A DNA stretch of 64,000 nt from Natronosalvus rutilus (lineage in GTDB: Archaea; Halobacteriota; Halobacteria; Halobacteriales; Natrialbaceae): positions 1,903,451-1,967,450 of the forward strand of contig NZ_CP100355.1 in NCBI RefSeq assembly GCF_024204665.1, read 5' to 3'. The notes beneath the pieces are model-generated. The model was given only the letters and a program-made list of their open reading frames with translations. It did not search any database and had not been told where the DNA came from. The translations under genes were made by a program, and so were the position numbers. Positions 8,986 through 17,522 of this stretch are shown here, in pieces. Each line of letters starts with the position of its first letter. Positions within the stretch are counted from its first letter, which is position 1.

Positions 8986-9777
8986 TCACGCGGATCGACT
9001 GTCGTCGAGTCGCCACGTGAAGATGGCTCGCAGGACGACGACGAGACTGTTGCGGTCGCCAGCGCCCCAGATCGCCGTCTCCTCGATCTCGTCGGCACCG
9101 CTAGCCCCGTTCACGAGCGCGCTGACGAGCGCCGTCTCTTCGTCGGTGATCAACAGGCTCCCGGCGGGTGTATCCTGCCACTCCCAGAGGGTTTCGAACA
9201 GCTCGATCGACGGCACCTCCTCCCGAACGCGATCTTCGACCGCCCCCGAGATGCCCGCCAGATAGATATCGACCCCCCGGTCGGCGGCGGCCTGCAGCGC
9301 GTCGATATGGGCGTCGGTGAGTAACTCGTCGACGGTCATGTAGACGATCTGCTCGTCTGCCTCAGTGATGAACTCGTCGATGCGGGAGGTCACTGCCTCT
9401 CGACCGGTGACCGTCCAGACGCCGAACTGCTCGCGCTGTGGCTGGGCGGGGCCGATCTCCTCCAGACACTCCCTGAGTTCGGTAATCGTGGTTTCGCGTT
9501 TGGTGTTGAGCATACGGACGATGGTCTCCTTCGAGATCACCGTAAATTTTCGCGGCGTCGTGTGCTGGATGTCGACGAACCCCAGTTCGTGGAGTCGATC
9601 CGCCGCTTCGTACACCCGTGTTCGGGGAACGTTGTTGACACGAGTGATGTCCTGCGCAGTACCCGTCCCGAGCCGCAAGAGGTTGATGAGCGTCTGGGCT
9701 TCGTACTGGGACAACCCAAGATCCTGTAACCGGTCGAGTGCCTCGGCTTCAGCCTGCTCTTCGTCGAACGCTACCAT
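8986..9777 (-). CDS. TrmB family transcriptional regulator (second copy)
   Basis: 263 residues from the ATG at 9777; an alternative ATG lies at 9792. The N-terminal winged helix LQDLGLSQYEAQTLINLLRLGTG (shortened) and VPRTRVYEAADRL parallel the regulator at 7696, and the C-terminal half (IVYMTVDELL, DIYLAG) has the same PLD-like layout. The two are clear paralogues about 470 bases apart with a HalOD1 gene between them. It may respond to a different effector or a different metabolic signal. No promoter motif can be assigned with confidence. Confidence 0.88.
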   Translation of the reverse strand: MVAFDEEQAEAEALDRLQDLGLSQYEAQTLINLLRLGTGTAQDITRVNNVPRTRVYEAADRLHELGFVDIQHTTPRKFTVISKETIVRMLNTKRETTITELRECLEEIGPAQPQREQFGVWTVTGREAVTSRIDEFITEADEQIVYMTVDELLTDAHIDALQAAADRGVDIYLAGISGAVEDRVREEVPSIELFETLWEWQDTPAGSLLITDEETALVSALVNGASGADEIEETAIWGAGDRNSLVVVLRAIFTWRLDDSRSA

Positions 9778-9859
9778 AGTTGATCCGTCCATGGAGAGCG
9801 CAAAAAGCCTACCTCACGGTGACACGCTCGAGTCGGCCTCGAGTCACGTTGTGAGAAGA

Positions 9860-10195
9860 CTACTCGAGTTCAGTGGTGACGAACTGGTGCAGTTTTTCGA
9901 CGTGGTCGTTCGGGTGATAGCGAACCGTTTCCGTTCGGTCGTCGTATTCGACGAGGCCGGCCTCTTCCAGTTTCGGGAGATGGTTGTGATACAAATCGAG
10001 AAGAAGTCGTTCGGAACTCATCGTTTCACCTGGGCCTGGGGGAGGGTTCTCCGGCGATAGGTGCTCGGCGAGTTCGTCCAGCGCCACATCGTTTCGCTCA
10101 CTCTCGATCAACTGCGTGAGAACCGATCGGCGTCGTTGGTTGGCGACGAGGTGTAGCGCCGTTTCGGTCGATATGTTGTAGGTGGTCTGACTCAT
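9860..10195 (-). CDS. DUF7344 winged-helix protein
   Basis: 111 residues, a haloarchaeal winged-helix family. Landmarks are the NQRRRSVLTQLIE helix, LDELAEHL, and the wing region YHNHLPKLEEAGLVEYDD followed by the short beta strand TVRYHPN. It is probably a small DNA-binding regulator. The same domain forms the N-terminal half of the membrane protein at 13872-14450. The neighbours are a TrmB-family gene and a thiolase. Targets unknown. Confidence 0.85.
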   Translation of the reverse strand: MSQTTYNISTETALHLVANQRRRSVLTQLIESERNDVALDELAEHLSPENPPPGPGETMSSERLLLDLYHNHLPKLEEAGLVEYDDRTETVRYHPNDHVEKLHQFVTTELE

Positions 10196-10497
10196 TGTAT
10201 TCCCAATTCAATCTTATGACGGTCGCTACGCGGATTAACCCCACAGTTCACTCGCATCCTCACACTCCAGGTGCTGACAGATCACGACTGGGCAGGGTGT
10301 TCTACACCTGCACTCTCGAAAAGAGAGGGTGGCTCCAGAGCTATTCCTCCCGACCGAACCTGACAATTAGTGCGCCCGTGGTCGAACTCGAGTTCGCTTG
10401 CCCCAGCCTGGCGTAGCCACTTTTGTCTCGCTCAGCTCGTTCCTCGCTCGCAAAATCTGGACCAAACGACCAGGCACTCCTCGAGACTCGAGTCTCG
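10196..10497. other. Intergenic stretch between thiolase and DUF7344 gene
   Basis: 302 bases. The right part is the 3' flank of the thiolase gene and the left part holds the promoter of the DUF7344 gene (CATAAGATT on the minus strand, about 20 bases upstream of its ATG). I see no gene or RNA here. Confidence 0.4.
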
Positions 10498-11634
10498 CTA
10501 CTCGACCTCGAGTTCGATCGCCGCTCCTTGACCAAATCCAACGCAGAGCGTCGCCAACCCGCGGCCGCCACCGTGCTCGAGCAACGCGTGAATCAGCGCG
10601 ACGGGCAGTCGGGCGCCCGAGGCGCCGAGCGGGTGGCCGATCGCGATGGCGCCGCCGTTGACGTTGAACTTCTCGTTGTCGATGCCGAGTTCGTCCCGGC
10701 TGTAGACGGTCTGGCTCGCGAACGCCTCGTTGAGTTCCACCAGGTCGTAGTCCTCGATGTCCCGACCGGTGCGCTCGAGCAGCCCCCGGGTAGCGGGGAC
10801 CGGGCCGATGCCCATTACGGTGGGGTCGACGCCGGCGACGTTGTTCGAACCGACCGTCGCCATGATCTCGAGGTCGTGTTCCTCGGCGAAGGCCTCGCTC
10901 GTGACCATCACACCCGCCGCTCCGTCGGAGATCTGGGAGGCGTTTCCGGGCGTCACGGTTCCGTTGCCCTTGAAGACCGTCGGGAGGCCCGCCAGGGTCT
11001 CGAGGTCGGTGTCGGGGCGGATGCCCTCGTCTTCGGTGACGGTGCCGTCCTCGGTTTCGATGGGGACGATCTGATCCTCGAAGCGCCCCTCCTCGGTCGC
11101 GGCATGGGCACGCTGGTGGCTCTGGAGCGCGTACTCGTCCTGGGTCTCGCGGTCGACGTCGTAGCGCTCGGCGACCTTCTCGGCGGTCATTCCCATCTGG
11201 AGTTCGCCGACGTTGTACTCGGTCGCGAGCTGGGGGTGGAGCGTCGCGTAGCTGTCGCCCATCGACACCTTCGACATGTTCTCGACGCCGCCGGCGATGA
11301 TGCACTCGCGCTGGCCGGCGCGGATGGCGTCGGAGGCGGAGATGATGGCCTGCATCGAGGAGGCACACCAACGGTTGATCGTCGTCGCCGGCACGGACTC
11401 GCCCAGATCCGAGAGCAACGCGATGACGCGGGCGATGTTGTTGTCCTGCTCCTCGCGCTGCTGGGCACAGCCCCACATCAGATCGTCGACGTCCTCGCCC
11501 GAGATGCCGGTCTCGGCGAGCATCTCGTCGATCAGCGGAATGGAGAGATCCTCGCTGCGAATGTCGGCGAACACGCCGCCGTCTTTCCCTTGGGGGGTCC
11601 GGACAGCCTGGACGATCACTGGCGTCTGTGTCAT
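10498..11634 (-). CDS. Acetyl-CoA C-acyltransferase (thiolase)
   Basis: 378 residues from the ATG at 11634. The active-site cysteine is Cys90 in NRWCASSM. The C-terminal part holds GHPLGASG (active-site His) and CVGFGQGAA (second Cys), so all catalytic residues are present. It condenses or cleaves acyl-CoA in beta-oxidation or acetoacetyl-CoA formation. The start at 11634 is preferred because the 20 residues upstream do not belong to the fold and a TATA-like TTTAAG sits 28 bases upstream. It is a stand-alone gene, divergent from the beta-propeller gene. Confidence 0.93.
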   Translation of the reverse strand: MTQTPVIVQAVRTPQGKDGGVFADIRSEDLSIPLIDEMLAETGISGEDVDDLMWGCAQQREEQDNNIARVIALLSDLGESVPATTINRWCASSMQAIISASDAIRAGQRECIIAGGVENMSKVSMGDSYATLHPQLATEYNVGELQMGMTAEKVAERYDVDRETQDEYALQSHQRAHAATEEGRFEDQIVPIETEDGTVTEDEGIRPDTDLETLAGLPTVFKGNGTVTPGNASQISDGAAGVMVTSEAFAEEHDLEIMATVGSNNVAGVDPTVMGIGPVPATRGLLERTGRDIEDYDLVELNEAFASQTVYSRDELGIDNEKFNVNGGAIAIGHPLGASGARLPVALIHALLEHGGGRGLATLCVGFGQGAAIELEVE

Positions 11635-11657
11635 ACCGACTCGCACGTTCCTCACGA

Positions 11658-11667
11658 ACTTAAATGG
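11658..11667 (-). promoter_or_regulatory. TATA box of the thiolase gene
   Basis: CCATTTAAGT on the minus strand, centred 28 bases upstream of the ATG at 11634, which implies a leaderless transcript. Confidence 0.6.
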
Positions 11668-11784
11668 CCGTAGAACTCGAGGAGACGCGCGCAAAGTTTA
11701 CGAACCAGAGCAGTAAACTATCGTCCGACTCGAGACGGGGCCACCACATCGTGTACGGTGAAAAATGGATTTTAGCTTACCGTA

Positions 11785-11791
11785 GTATATT
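11785..11791 (+). promoter_or_regulatory. TATA box of the beta-propeller gene
   Basis: GTATATT, centred about 30 bases upstream of the ATG at 11818. Confidence 0.5.
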
Positions 11792-11817
11792 GAGGTGTGC
11801 GAACGAGTCCCTAGTCG

Positions 11818-13785
11818 ATGGGATTCGATCGACAGGTGCTGGCAGTCGCCCTCGTCGCCCTGCTCGTAGGCTCGAGCGTGGGATTCGCCTTCGCTGGCGA
11901 ACTCGGTGGGACGAGGCCGGCGGCAGCCGACACCAACGGACTGGAGAATCGACAGCTATCGAACGACACTCCTCAGCCGAGTATCGAGCAGTTCGACACC
12001 GAGGCGGCGTTCGCCGACTACCTGCGAGCGTCGAACGAGGGCTCCGGGTCCTTCGGCTTCGGGATGGGCGGGCCGGTCGACACCGTCGAGGAAGAAGCTA
12101 CCGACGACGCTGCGGACGGAGACGGAGCGAGCGGTAACGGTGGGAACGGCAACGGGAACGACGCGGCCAGCGGTGACTCGTCCTCGGGTGCCGACGAACG
12201 CCGCTACGCCGAGACGAACGTCCAGGAGGCGATGCTGGACGAGCCCGACATCCTGAAGACCGACGGCCAGACCGTCTACTACGGCGACCGGCGCTTCCAC
12301 GGTGGGAGCGCGACCCACGTCATCGACGCCTCGACGCCGAACGACCCGACGGCGCTGAGCGAGATTCCGCGCTCGGGCGAGATGCTCCTGACCGACGACG
12401 ACGTCCTGGTGCAGTTCGACCGCAATCGCCTGCGCGGCTACGACGTCTCGAGCCCCGAAGATCCCGAAGCGGCCTGGTCGACGGACTTCGAGGGTCACCT
12501 CGAGGCGGCTCGCCTCTACGACGGCGACATCTACCTCGTCATGGCCGACCGCGTCTCGCCGGCCGAACCCTGTCCGGTCGAGCCGCTCGGCGACGACGGC
12601 CCCGCGGTCGACTGTACGGACGTCCACTACCCGAGCGATCAGAACGGCGCCGACACGGTGTACACGACGCTGCGCCTGGACCCCACAAGCGGCGAGGTCA
12701 CGGACTCGGTGAGTTTCCTCGGGTCGTCGTACACGACCGCAACCTACGTCTCCGAGAACGGCGTCTACCTGACGTACGTGGACTCGCCGTCCCACGCCGA
12801 CGTTCGCCTCGAGTTCCTCCTGACGATCGGTGAGGCGTACCTCGACGACCGGGCGCTCGAGCGACTCGAACGTTTGCAGGGCTACGACCTCTCTGAACAC
12901 GCGACGATGGTGGAAATCGAAGCCATCCTCGCTGACTGGCGGGCCGGACTCGACGACGACGAGCGCCGCACCAAAGAGCGCGAACTCCGCGAGGCCTGGG
13001 AGGAGTACGTCGAGGAGAACAAGCGAGCGTTCGACCGGACGGGGATCGTCAAGGTCGGATTCGGTGGCGACCTCTCCGTCGACGCCGGCGGCGCCGTCCC
13101 CGGTACGCCGCTCAACCAGTGGTCGATGGACGAACACGACGACCACCTGCGCATCGCGACGACGATCAACGCCCCGGGGGCCGAGTGGGAGAACGACCTC
13201 TACGTGCTCGATTCAGACCTCGAGGTGACCGGCTCGGTCACCGGTATGGGCGTCGACGAGCGGGTCTACTCCGTGCGCTACGAGGGCGACAAGGCCTACG
13301 TCGTCACGTTCCGCCAGATCGACCCGTTCCACGTCATCGACGTCTCCGACCACGAAAACCCGGTGCTCGAGGGTGAACTCAAGCTCCCGGGCTACTCCGA
13401 CTACCTCCACCCGCTCGGCGAGGAACGAATTCTGGGAATCGGACAGGAAGACGGGAAGGTCAAGGCCGTCATCTTCGATGCGAGCGATCCCGAGAACCCG
13501 GTGATCGAGGACGACGAGATCCTCGAGGACCGCTGGTCGGCCGTCAGCGAGAGTCACAACGCCTTCCTGCTCGACGAACGCCACGGCGTGTTCTTCCTGC
13601 CGGGCAGCGAGGGCGGCCACGTCTACGCCTACGAGGACGGCCTCGAGCACGTGATGACCGTCGACACCGATGGTCCGGCCTTCCGGGCGACCTACATCGA
13701 CGACTCGCTGTACGTCTTTGGCGAGGGCGAACTGGTCGTCGTCGACCAGACGACCTGGGAGGAGGTGAAGCGACTCGAGCTTTAG
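11818..13785 (+). CDS. Secreted protein with C-terminal beta-propeller domain
   Basis: 655 residues. A signal anchor or signal peptide (VLAVALVALLVGSSVGFAFA) is followed by a low-complexity D/G/N-rich linker to about residue 125. The rest matches the Beta_propel family of extracellular archaeal proteins. Landmarks are the conserved ETNVQEAMLDEPDILKTDG entry motif, repeated strands such as HVIDASTPNDPTALSEIP, and WSMDEHDDHLRIATT in the second half. The family's role at the cell surface is unknown. It is divergent from a thiolase gene and ends 86 bases before the converging regulator of the SipW cluster. Confidence 0.85.
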   Translation: MGFDRQVLAVALVALLVGSSVGFAFAGELGGTRPAAADTNGLENRQLSNDTPQPSIEQFDTEAAFADYLRASNEGSGSFGFGMGGPVDTVEEEATDDAADGDGASGNGGNGNGNDAASGDSSSGADERRYAETNVQEAMLDEPDILKTDGQTVYYGDRRFHGGSATHVIDASTPNDPTALSEIPRSGEMLLTDDDVLVQFDRNRLRGYDVSSPEDPEAAWSTDFEGHLEAARLYDGDIYLVMADRVSPAEPCPVEPLGDDGPAVDCTDVHYPSDQNGADTVYTTLRLDPTSGEVTDSVSFLGSSYTTATYVSENGVYLTYVDSPSHADVRLEFLLTIGEAYLDDRALERLERLQGYDLSEHATMVEIEAILADWRAGLDDDERRTKERELREAWEEYVEENKRAFDRTGIVKVGFGGDLSVDAGGAVPGTPLNQWSMDEHDDHLRIATTINAPGAEWENDLYVLDSDLEVTGSVTGMGVDERVYSVRYEGDKAYVVTFRQIDPFHVIDVSDHENPVLEGELKLPGYSDYLHPLGEERILGIGQEDGKVKAVIFDASDPENPVIEDDEILEDRWSAVSESHNAFLLDERHGVFFLPGSEGGHVYAYEDGLEHVMTVDTDGPAFRATYIDDSLYVFGEGELVVVDQTTWEEVKRLEL

Positions 13786-13871
13786 CGATCGAGCTACTCG
13801 AGATTTCTCGGAACAAATCGAATGGCGCCCGCGCTCTATGACGAATCCGAGTCGGTACCACTCGAGGTGGT

Positions 13872-14450
13872 TTACGACCTCCTGTTCCCGATCCCCGTTT
13901 TCTCCGGCGAGACGTTCGCGACTAGCGAGTGGAGGTAGAACCAGCGTCGAGTCCACAGTTGATAGGCCGTCGAGATCGCGAAGACGACGAGGAACGCGCT
14001 AGCCGTGAGGACGGTCGGCACCGTCGAGAGAAATGGAACCCCGGCGCTGGTAGCGACGACCGTCACGAGCGCGAGTACCCCGAGCGTTCGGTAGTAGCCG
14101 GCCCAGGAGATGCCGTGACGCATCACGACTTCCATGTACAGGTCGACCTGCCGAGCCGAGTCGCGAAGTTCGACCGTCTTTCGGTCGTCGTCGTACTCGA
14201 TGACCCCCAAGGCGTCTAACTTGGGCAGGTGCGTCTGGTGAAGCGAATTGTAGACGCTCTCGCGAACGTTGCGCGGCGCCGGCGATTCGCCGGTTTCAAG
14301 TTCAGCGATTCGCTCCGAAAGCTCTCGGAGTGTTACTGGCGTGAGCCGCGCCTCGAGGTGTCTGATGACGTGTCGGCGTCGACTGTTGCGAAGGATATCG
14401 TGGATTTCCTTCGGATCGATTCGGCTCTTCTTTTGGTTTGTCGCGAGCAT
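13872..14450 (-). CDS. Membrane-anchored DUF7344 winged-helix regulator
   Basis: 192 residues from the ATG at 14450. The N-terminal half is a DUF7344 winged helix (ILRNSRRRHVIRHLEAR, LHQTHLPKLDALGVIEYDD). It is followed by a linker and two predicted transmembrane helices (about residues 127-167, GVLALVTVVATSAGVPF and VLTASAFLVVFAISTAY). This suggests a one-component regulator tethered at the membrane. It is transcribed away from the SipW/TasA-like genes, whose first ATG lies about 390 bases away, so it is the natural candidate regulator of that cluster (inference). GGGGGA immediately precedes the chosen start. The open frame runs back to 14573 but without plausible domain content. Confidence 0.8.
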   Translation of the reverse strand: MLATNQKKSRIDPKEIHDILRNSRRRHVIRHLEARLTPVTLRELSERIAELETGESPAPRNVRESVYNSLHQTHLPKLDALGVIEYDDDRKTVELRDSARQVDLYMEVVMRHGISWAGYYRTLGVLALVTVVATSAGVPFLSTVPTVLTASAFLVVFAISTAYQLWTRRWFYLHSLVANVSPEKTGIGNRRS

Positions 14451-14843
14451 ATTCCCCCATCTGCTGCCGGATCGTGGTTCCGGTTGTCCTGCACGTTCCT
14501 CCCCCCAGAGGACCGGCTGTCGTACACCCGAAACTGATTTGATTGTCACATATAAATATACCAGTCTGTTCACAAGTCGGGACGAAAAACACCAGGGGGC
14601 AGCGCGTCAAACGACGTGTTCGAATGGTGGAATGACTGACCCTCTCCCTCGCAGGAGTGACCTACCCTGCATAGAGGGCGCTTACTCCGGTCGAATCGAT
14701 CGTTTCGGCCGTTTGAACGGGCCGTTCTGCTAGCGATCGTCTCATTAGCAGTGTTCGATCCAGTAATTAGCTAATGGCGGGGAGAATGCAGTGGTTCTCA
14801 CGTTCGGGCCGACCGATGACGGGCGGCTCGGACTCGTGCAACC
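14451..14843. other. Divergent promoter region of the SipW/TasA-like cluster
   Basis: About 390 bases without a gene. It contains an AT-rich near-palindrome CATATAAATATAC (14545-14558) that could serve as TATA in either direction. A perfect palindrome ATTAGCTAAT (14765-14774) lies upstream of the first cluster gene. These are the most likely regulatory sites of the cluster. Confidence 0.45.
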
Positions 14844-15785
14844 ATGACCGAAGGATACGATCTCTCACGACGGAAGGTGCTGACCGGCCTCGGAACGATC
14901 GGGGTCGCCGGTGCTGTCGCCGGAATGGGAACGACTGCGTACTTTAGCGACGAGGAATCGTTCGAAGACAACTCGATCAACGCAGGGACATTCTCGATGG
15001 ACGTCGAGCTCCTCGACCTCGAGGGGGCCGTCGATCAGGACGGAATGGGTCCCGACGAGGACGACTGGTACTCCGAATCGGAGGGGGACAACGCGATGGT
15101 CGGAGCCTCTCTCAACATTAGCGACCTGAAGCCCGGTGACTCCTACAAATTCTGCTGGTGTATCAGAGTTCACGACAACCCTGGCGTCGTTCGGGCGTTC
15201 ATCCCGTGGGAGTCCATCGATTCAAAGACGGGTTATGAGGCAGGTAACGTCCGCGCTGCGGATATTTACGACATCGACGAGGATGACGACTTCGAGAACC
15301 TGCTCGGCTCGGAAGACATCACGGTTTCAAAGAACCTCCACGTGTGCGAGGGAAGGGAACTGGGTGAGCCGTTCTTCGAGGAGGATATCACGTACGAACC
15401 AGACGACAGCGGCGAATACGATCACGACGGCGGTCTCGGAAACTGGGTTAGCAGCCTTTCGAACGGCGAGTACTCGAGCCAGGATGGTGTTCCCATCGGT
15501 TCACACAACGGTGTCGGTCACCGGACTGATGGGAACCTCGATGAGGGCGAAGCCGATTACGTTCTGATCGGCCCCACCGGTCAGGGTGCCGACTACGAGG
15601 CGGTGGCCTACTGCATCGAAATCACGGTAAGCGAGGAGGCTGGCAACGAACTCCAGGGAGCCGAGCTATCGTTCGACCTGCAGTTCCTCGCCGAGCAGGC
15701 CCGCCACAACGATCACCCGTTCTCCGACATGGCCACGAGGCCGACGGGAGATGGGATCGACGATTGGGACGACCTCCCGAGATAG
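14844..15785 (+). CDS. SipW-type signal peptide protein, TasA/CalY-like
   Basis: 313 residues. The N-terminus has LSRRKVLTGLG, a hydrophobic core and the SipW-type cleavage context TTAYFSDEESF, followed by NSINAGTFSMDVEL, the start pattern of TasA/CalY-like proteins. Near the C-terminus is the motif FLAEQARHND (residues 281-290), shared with the next gene. It is acidic and Cys-containing. TasA-like proteins form extracellular fibres by donor-strand exchange in bacteria and in Pyrobaculum bundling pili. The dedicated signal peptidase three genes downstream supports this as an exported structural subunit. Fibre formation is inferred, not seen. Confidence 0.8.
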   Translation: MTEGYDLSRRKVLTGLGTIGVAGAVAGMGTTAYFSDEESFEDNSINAGTFSMDVELLDLEGAVDQDGMGPDEDDWYSESEGDNAMVGASLNISDLKPGDSYKFCWCIRVHDNPGVVRAFIPWESIDSKTGYEAGNVRAADIYDIDEDDDFENLLGSEDITVSKNLHVCEGRELGEPFFEEDITYEPDDSGEYDHDGGLGNWVSSLSNGEYSSQDGVPIGSHNGVGHRTDGNLDEGEADYVLIGPTGQGADYEAVAYCIEITVSEEAGNELQGAELSFDLQFLAEQARHNDHPFSDMATRPTGDGIDDWDDLPR

Positions 15786-15863
15786 TCCCCACAGCGAATT
15801 ACCCACGCCGGTGTTTGACGGCGGTTCGACTCCGCCGGTGGGTTTCCCCAGGAGGGGATACAG

Positions 15864-17357
15864 ATGACAGACGACGGAATCGAACTAACGCGACGGAAGA
15901 TCCTCGGGAGCGTCGGCGCAGTTGGCCTCGCCGGCGCCGGTGCGGGATTAGGTACGAGCGCGTATTTCAGCGACGAGGAAACGTTCCGGAACAACACGAT
16001 CAACGCGGGCGAATTCGATCTTCTGCTCGACTATCGACTGACCTACCACGGGGGGTCAGGGCGTCTCGAGCATATCCGTGAAATGAAGGATGGACGATAC
16101 GCGGATGCGAAGGAACTCGACGAAGAGGAAGGTGTCTACCTCCTGGAACAAGTTCCAGACGCGATGGTGATCGTTGACGGCGAGTACCTCAAATGGGACG
16201 AGGCTGTCCGTGAGGTCGGCTGGTGCGACCACAAGCTACGGAAAGAGATGGTCAACGGCGACGAAATAGCGCCGATCGAACTCGGGGACGTCAAACCCGG
16301 GGATTCGGGCTGTCTTACGACGAGTCTCCACCTCTGTGACAATGCGGGATACATCTGGATGAACGGTGGACTGACGGCGAACGACGATAATGGATTTACC
16401 GACCCGGAGTCGGAAGTCGACGCGACGGTTGGAGCCGGAGATGGGGAGCTGGCAAATAATATTGAAACGCGCGTATGGTACGACGAGAACTGCGACTGCG
16501 AACTCGATCAAGAAGGGGAGGGCGGGGGAACGGTCGACATCGTGCTCGTCCTCGACCGGTCCGGTTCGATGTCGAGCTCGATGACGGCAATGAAGGATGC
16601 CGCGAAAGGACTCGTGGACGAACTCGATAACGCCGTTGCCAACGTTGGCGTCGTGAGCTACTCGAGTTCGGCGACGCTCGACCAAAAACTGACCAGCGAC
16701 CACGGCACCGTAAAAACAGCCATTGACGGATTGTCCTCGAGCGGCCAGACCCATATCGTCGACGGCGTGGAAACGGCACAGGAGGAACTCACTGACGGGA
16801 CAAACGCCCGCCCCGACGCGGAGAAGATCATGGTCGTCATGTCCGACGGGGAACACAATCAGGGCGGCGATCCGGTGGATGCGGCCGACGACGCCAAAGG
16901 TGAGGGTATCGAAATATACACCGTCGCGTTCGGCTCTGCGGACGAAAGTACTCTGCAGGATATGGCCAGCGATCCGTGGGATGCTCACTTCTTCCAGGCC
17001 GCCAACGAGAACGAGCTGATCGACGCCTTCAGCCAGATCGGTCGGATCATCGCCGGTGAACGCGTTATCTTCGAAGGAACGCTCGAGGAACTCACGTCGC
17101 TCCTTTCGACGGGCCACGGCATCCCGCTCGACGGGAATCGAGAGACCAGCTACGACGAGGTCGTCGACGGCGAGCCTGCCGACGGAGACGACGATCACCG
17201 CGAGCCGTTCGGCCCGAAGCGAACCCACTGTATCGGTCTCGAATGGGAGCTCCCACCCACCGTCGGAAACGAGGTGCAGTCGGACTCGGTCGTCTTCGAC
17301 GTCGGCTTCTACGCCGAACAGGCGCGGCACAACGACGGGAGGGGCGTCTCGTCGTAA
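15864..17357 (+). CDS. SipW-type protein with embedded von Willebrand A domain
   Basis: 497 residues. The signal region (TRRKILGSVG, hydrophobic core, TSAYFSDEETF) and NTINAGEFDL match the preceding gene. After a TasA-like first half, a von Willebrand A domain starts near residue 224 with an intact MIDAS motif DRSGSM (231-236), and continues to about 395 with VVMSDGEHN and a later TVAFGSAD segment. A second TasA-like part then resumes and ends with FYAEQARHND (482-491), the cluster's shared motif. The vWA domain therefore appears inserted within one TasA-type protein. The likely role is an adhesive or tip component that binds a ligand through a divalent metal. Confidence 0.8.
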   Translation: MTDDGIELTRRKILGSVGAVGLAGAGAGLGTSAYFSDEETFRNNTINAGEFDLLLDYRLTYHGGSGRLEHIREMKDGRYADAKELDEEEGVYLLEQVPDAMVIVDGEYLKWDEAVREVGWCDHKLRKEMVNGDEIAPIELGDVKPGDSGCLTTSLHLCDNAGYIWMNGGLTANDDNGFTDPESEVDATVGAGDGELANNIETRVWYDENCDCELDQEGEGGGTVDIVLVLDRSGSMSSSMTAMKDAAKGLVDELDNAVANVGVVSYSSSATLDQKLTSDHGTVKTAIDGLSSSGQTHIVDGVETAQEELTDGTNARPDAEKIMVVMSDGEHNQGGDPVDAADDAKGEGIEIYTVAFGSADESTLQDMASDPWDAHFFQAANENELIDAFSQIGRIIAGERVIFEGTLEELTSLLSTGHGIPLDGNRETSYDEVVDGEPADGDDDHREPFGPKRTHCIGLEWELPPTVGNEVQSDSVVFDVGFYAEQARHNDGRGVSS

Positions 17358-17522
17358 GCGGAAATTCGAAGATAGGGTTTAACGGCAGCTACCGATGCGA
17401 AGCCGGGGCCTGATGAATCGAACGGAGGTCATAACCAAAAGCGGAATTCGAGAACGAACGCGTGATAGATAGATGACACTCGTGAACCGGGGAACCACGG
17501 ACGAACAGGGGGTTTGGGAAGG

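Noticed and set aside
10497-10512. Second TrmB-like site (TACTCGACCTCGAGTT)
   Set aside because: One half-site ends in T instead of A and it overlaps the thiolase stop, not a promoter.
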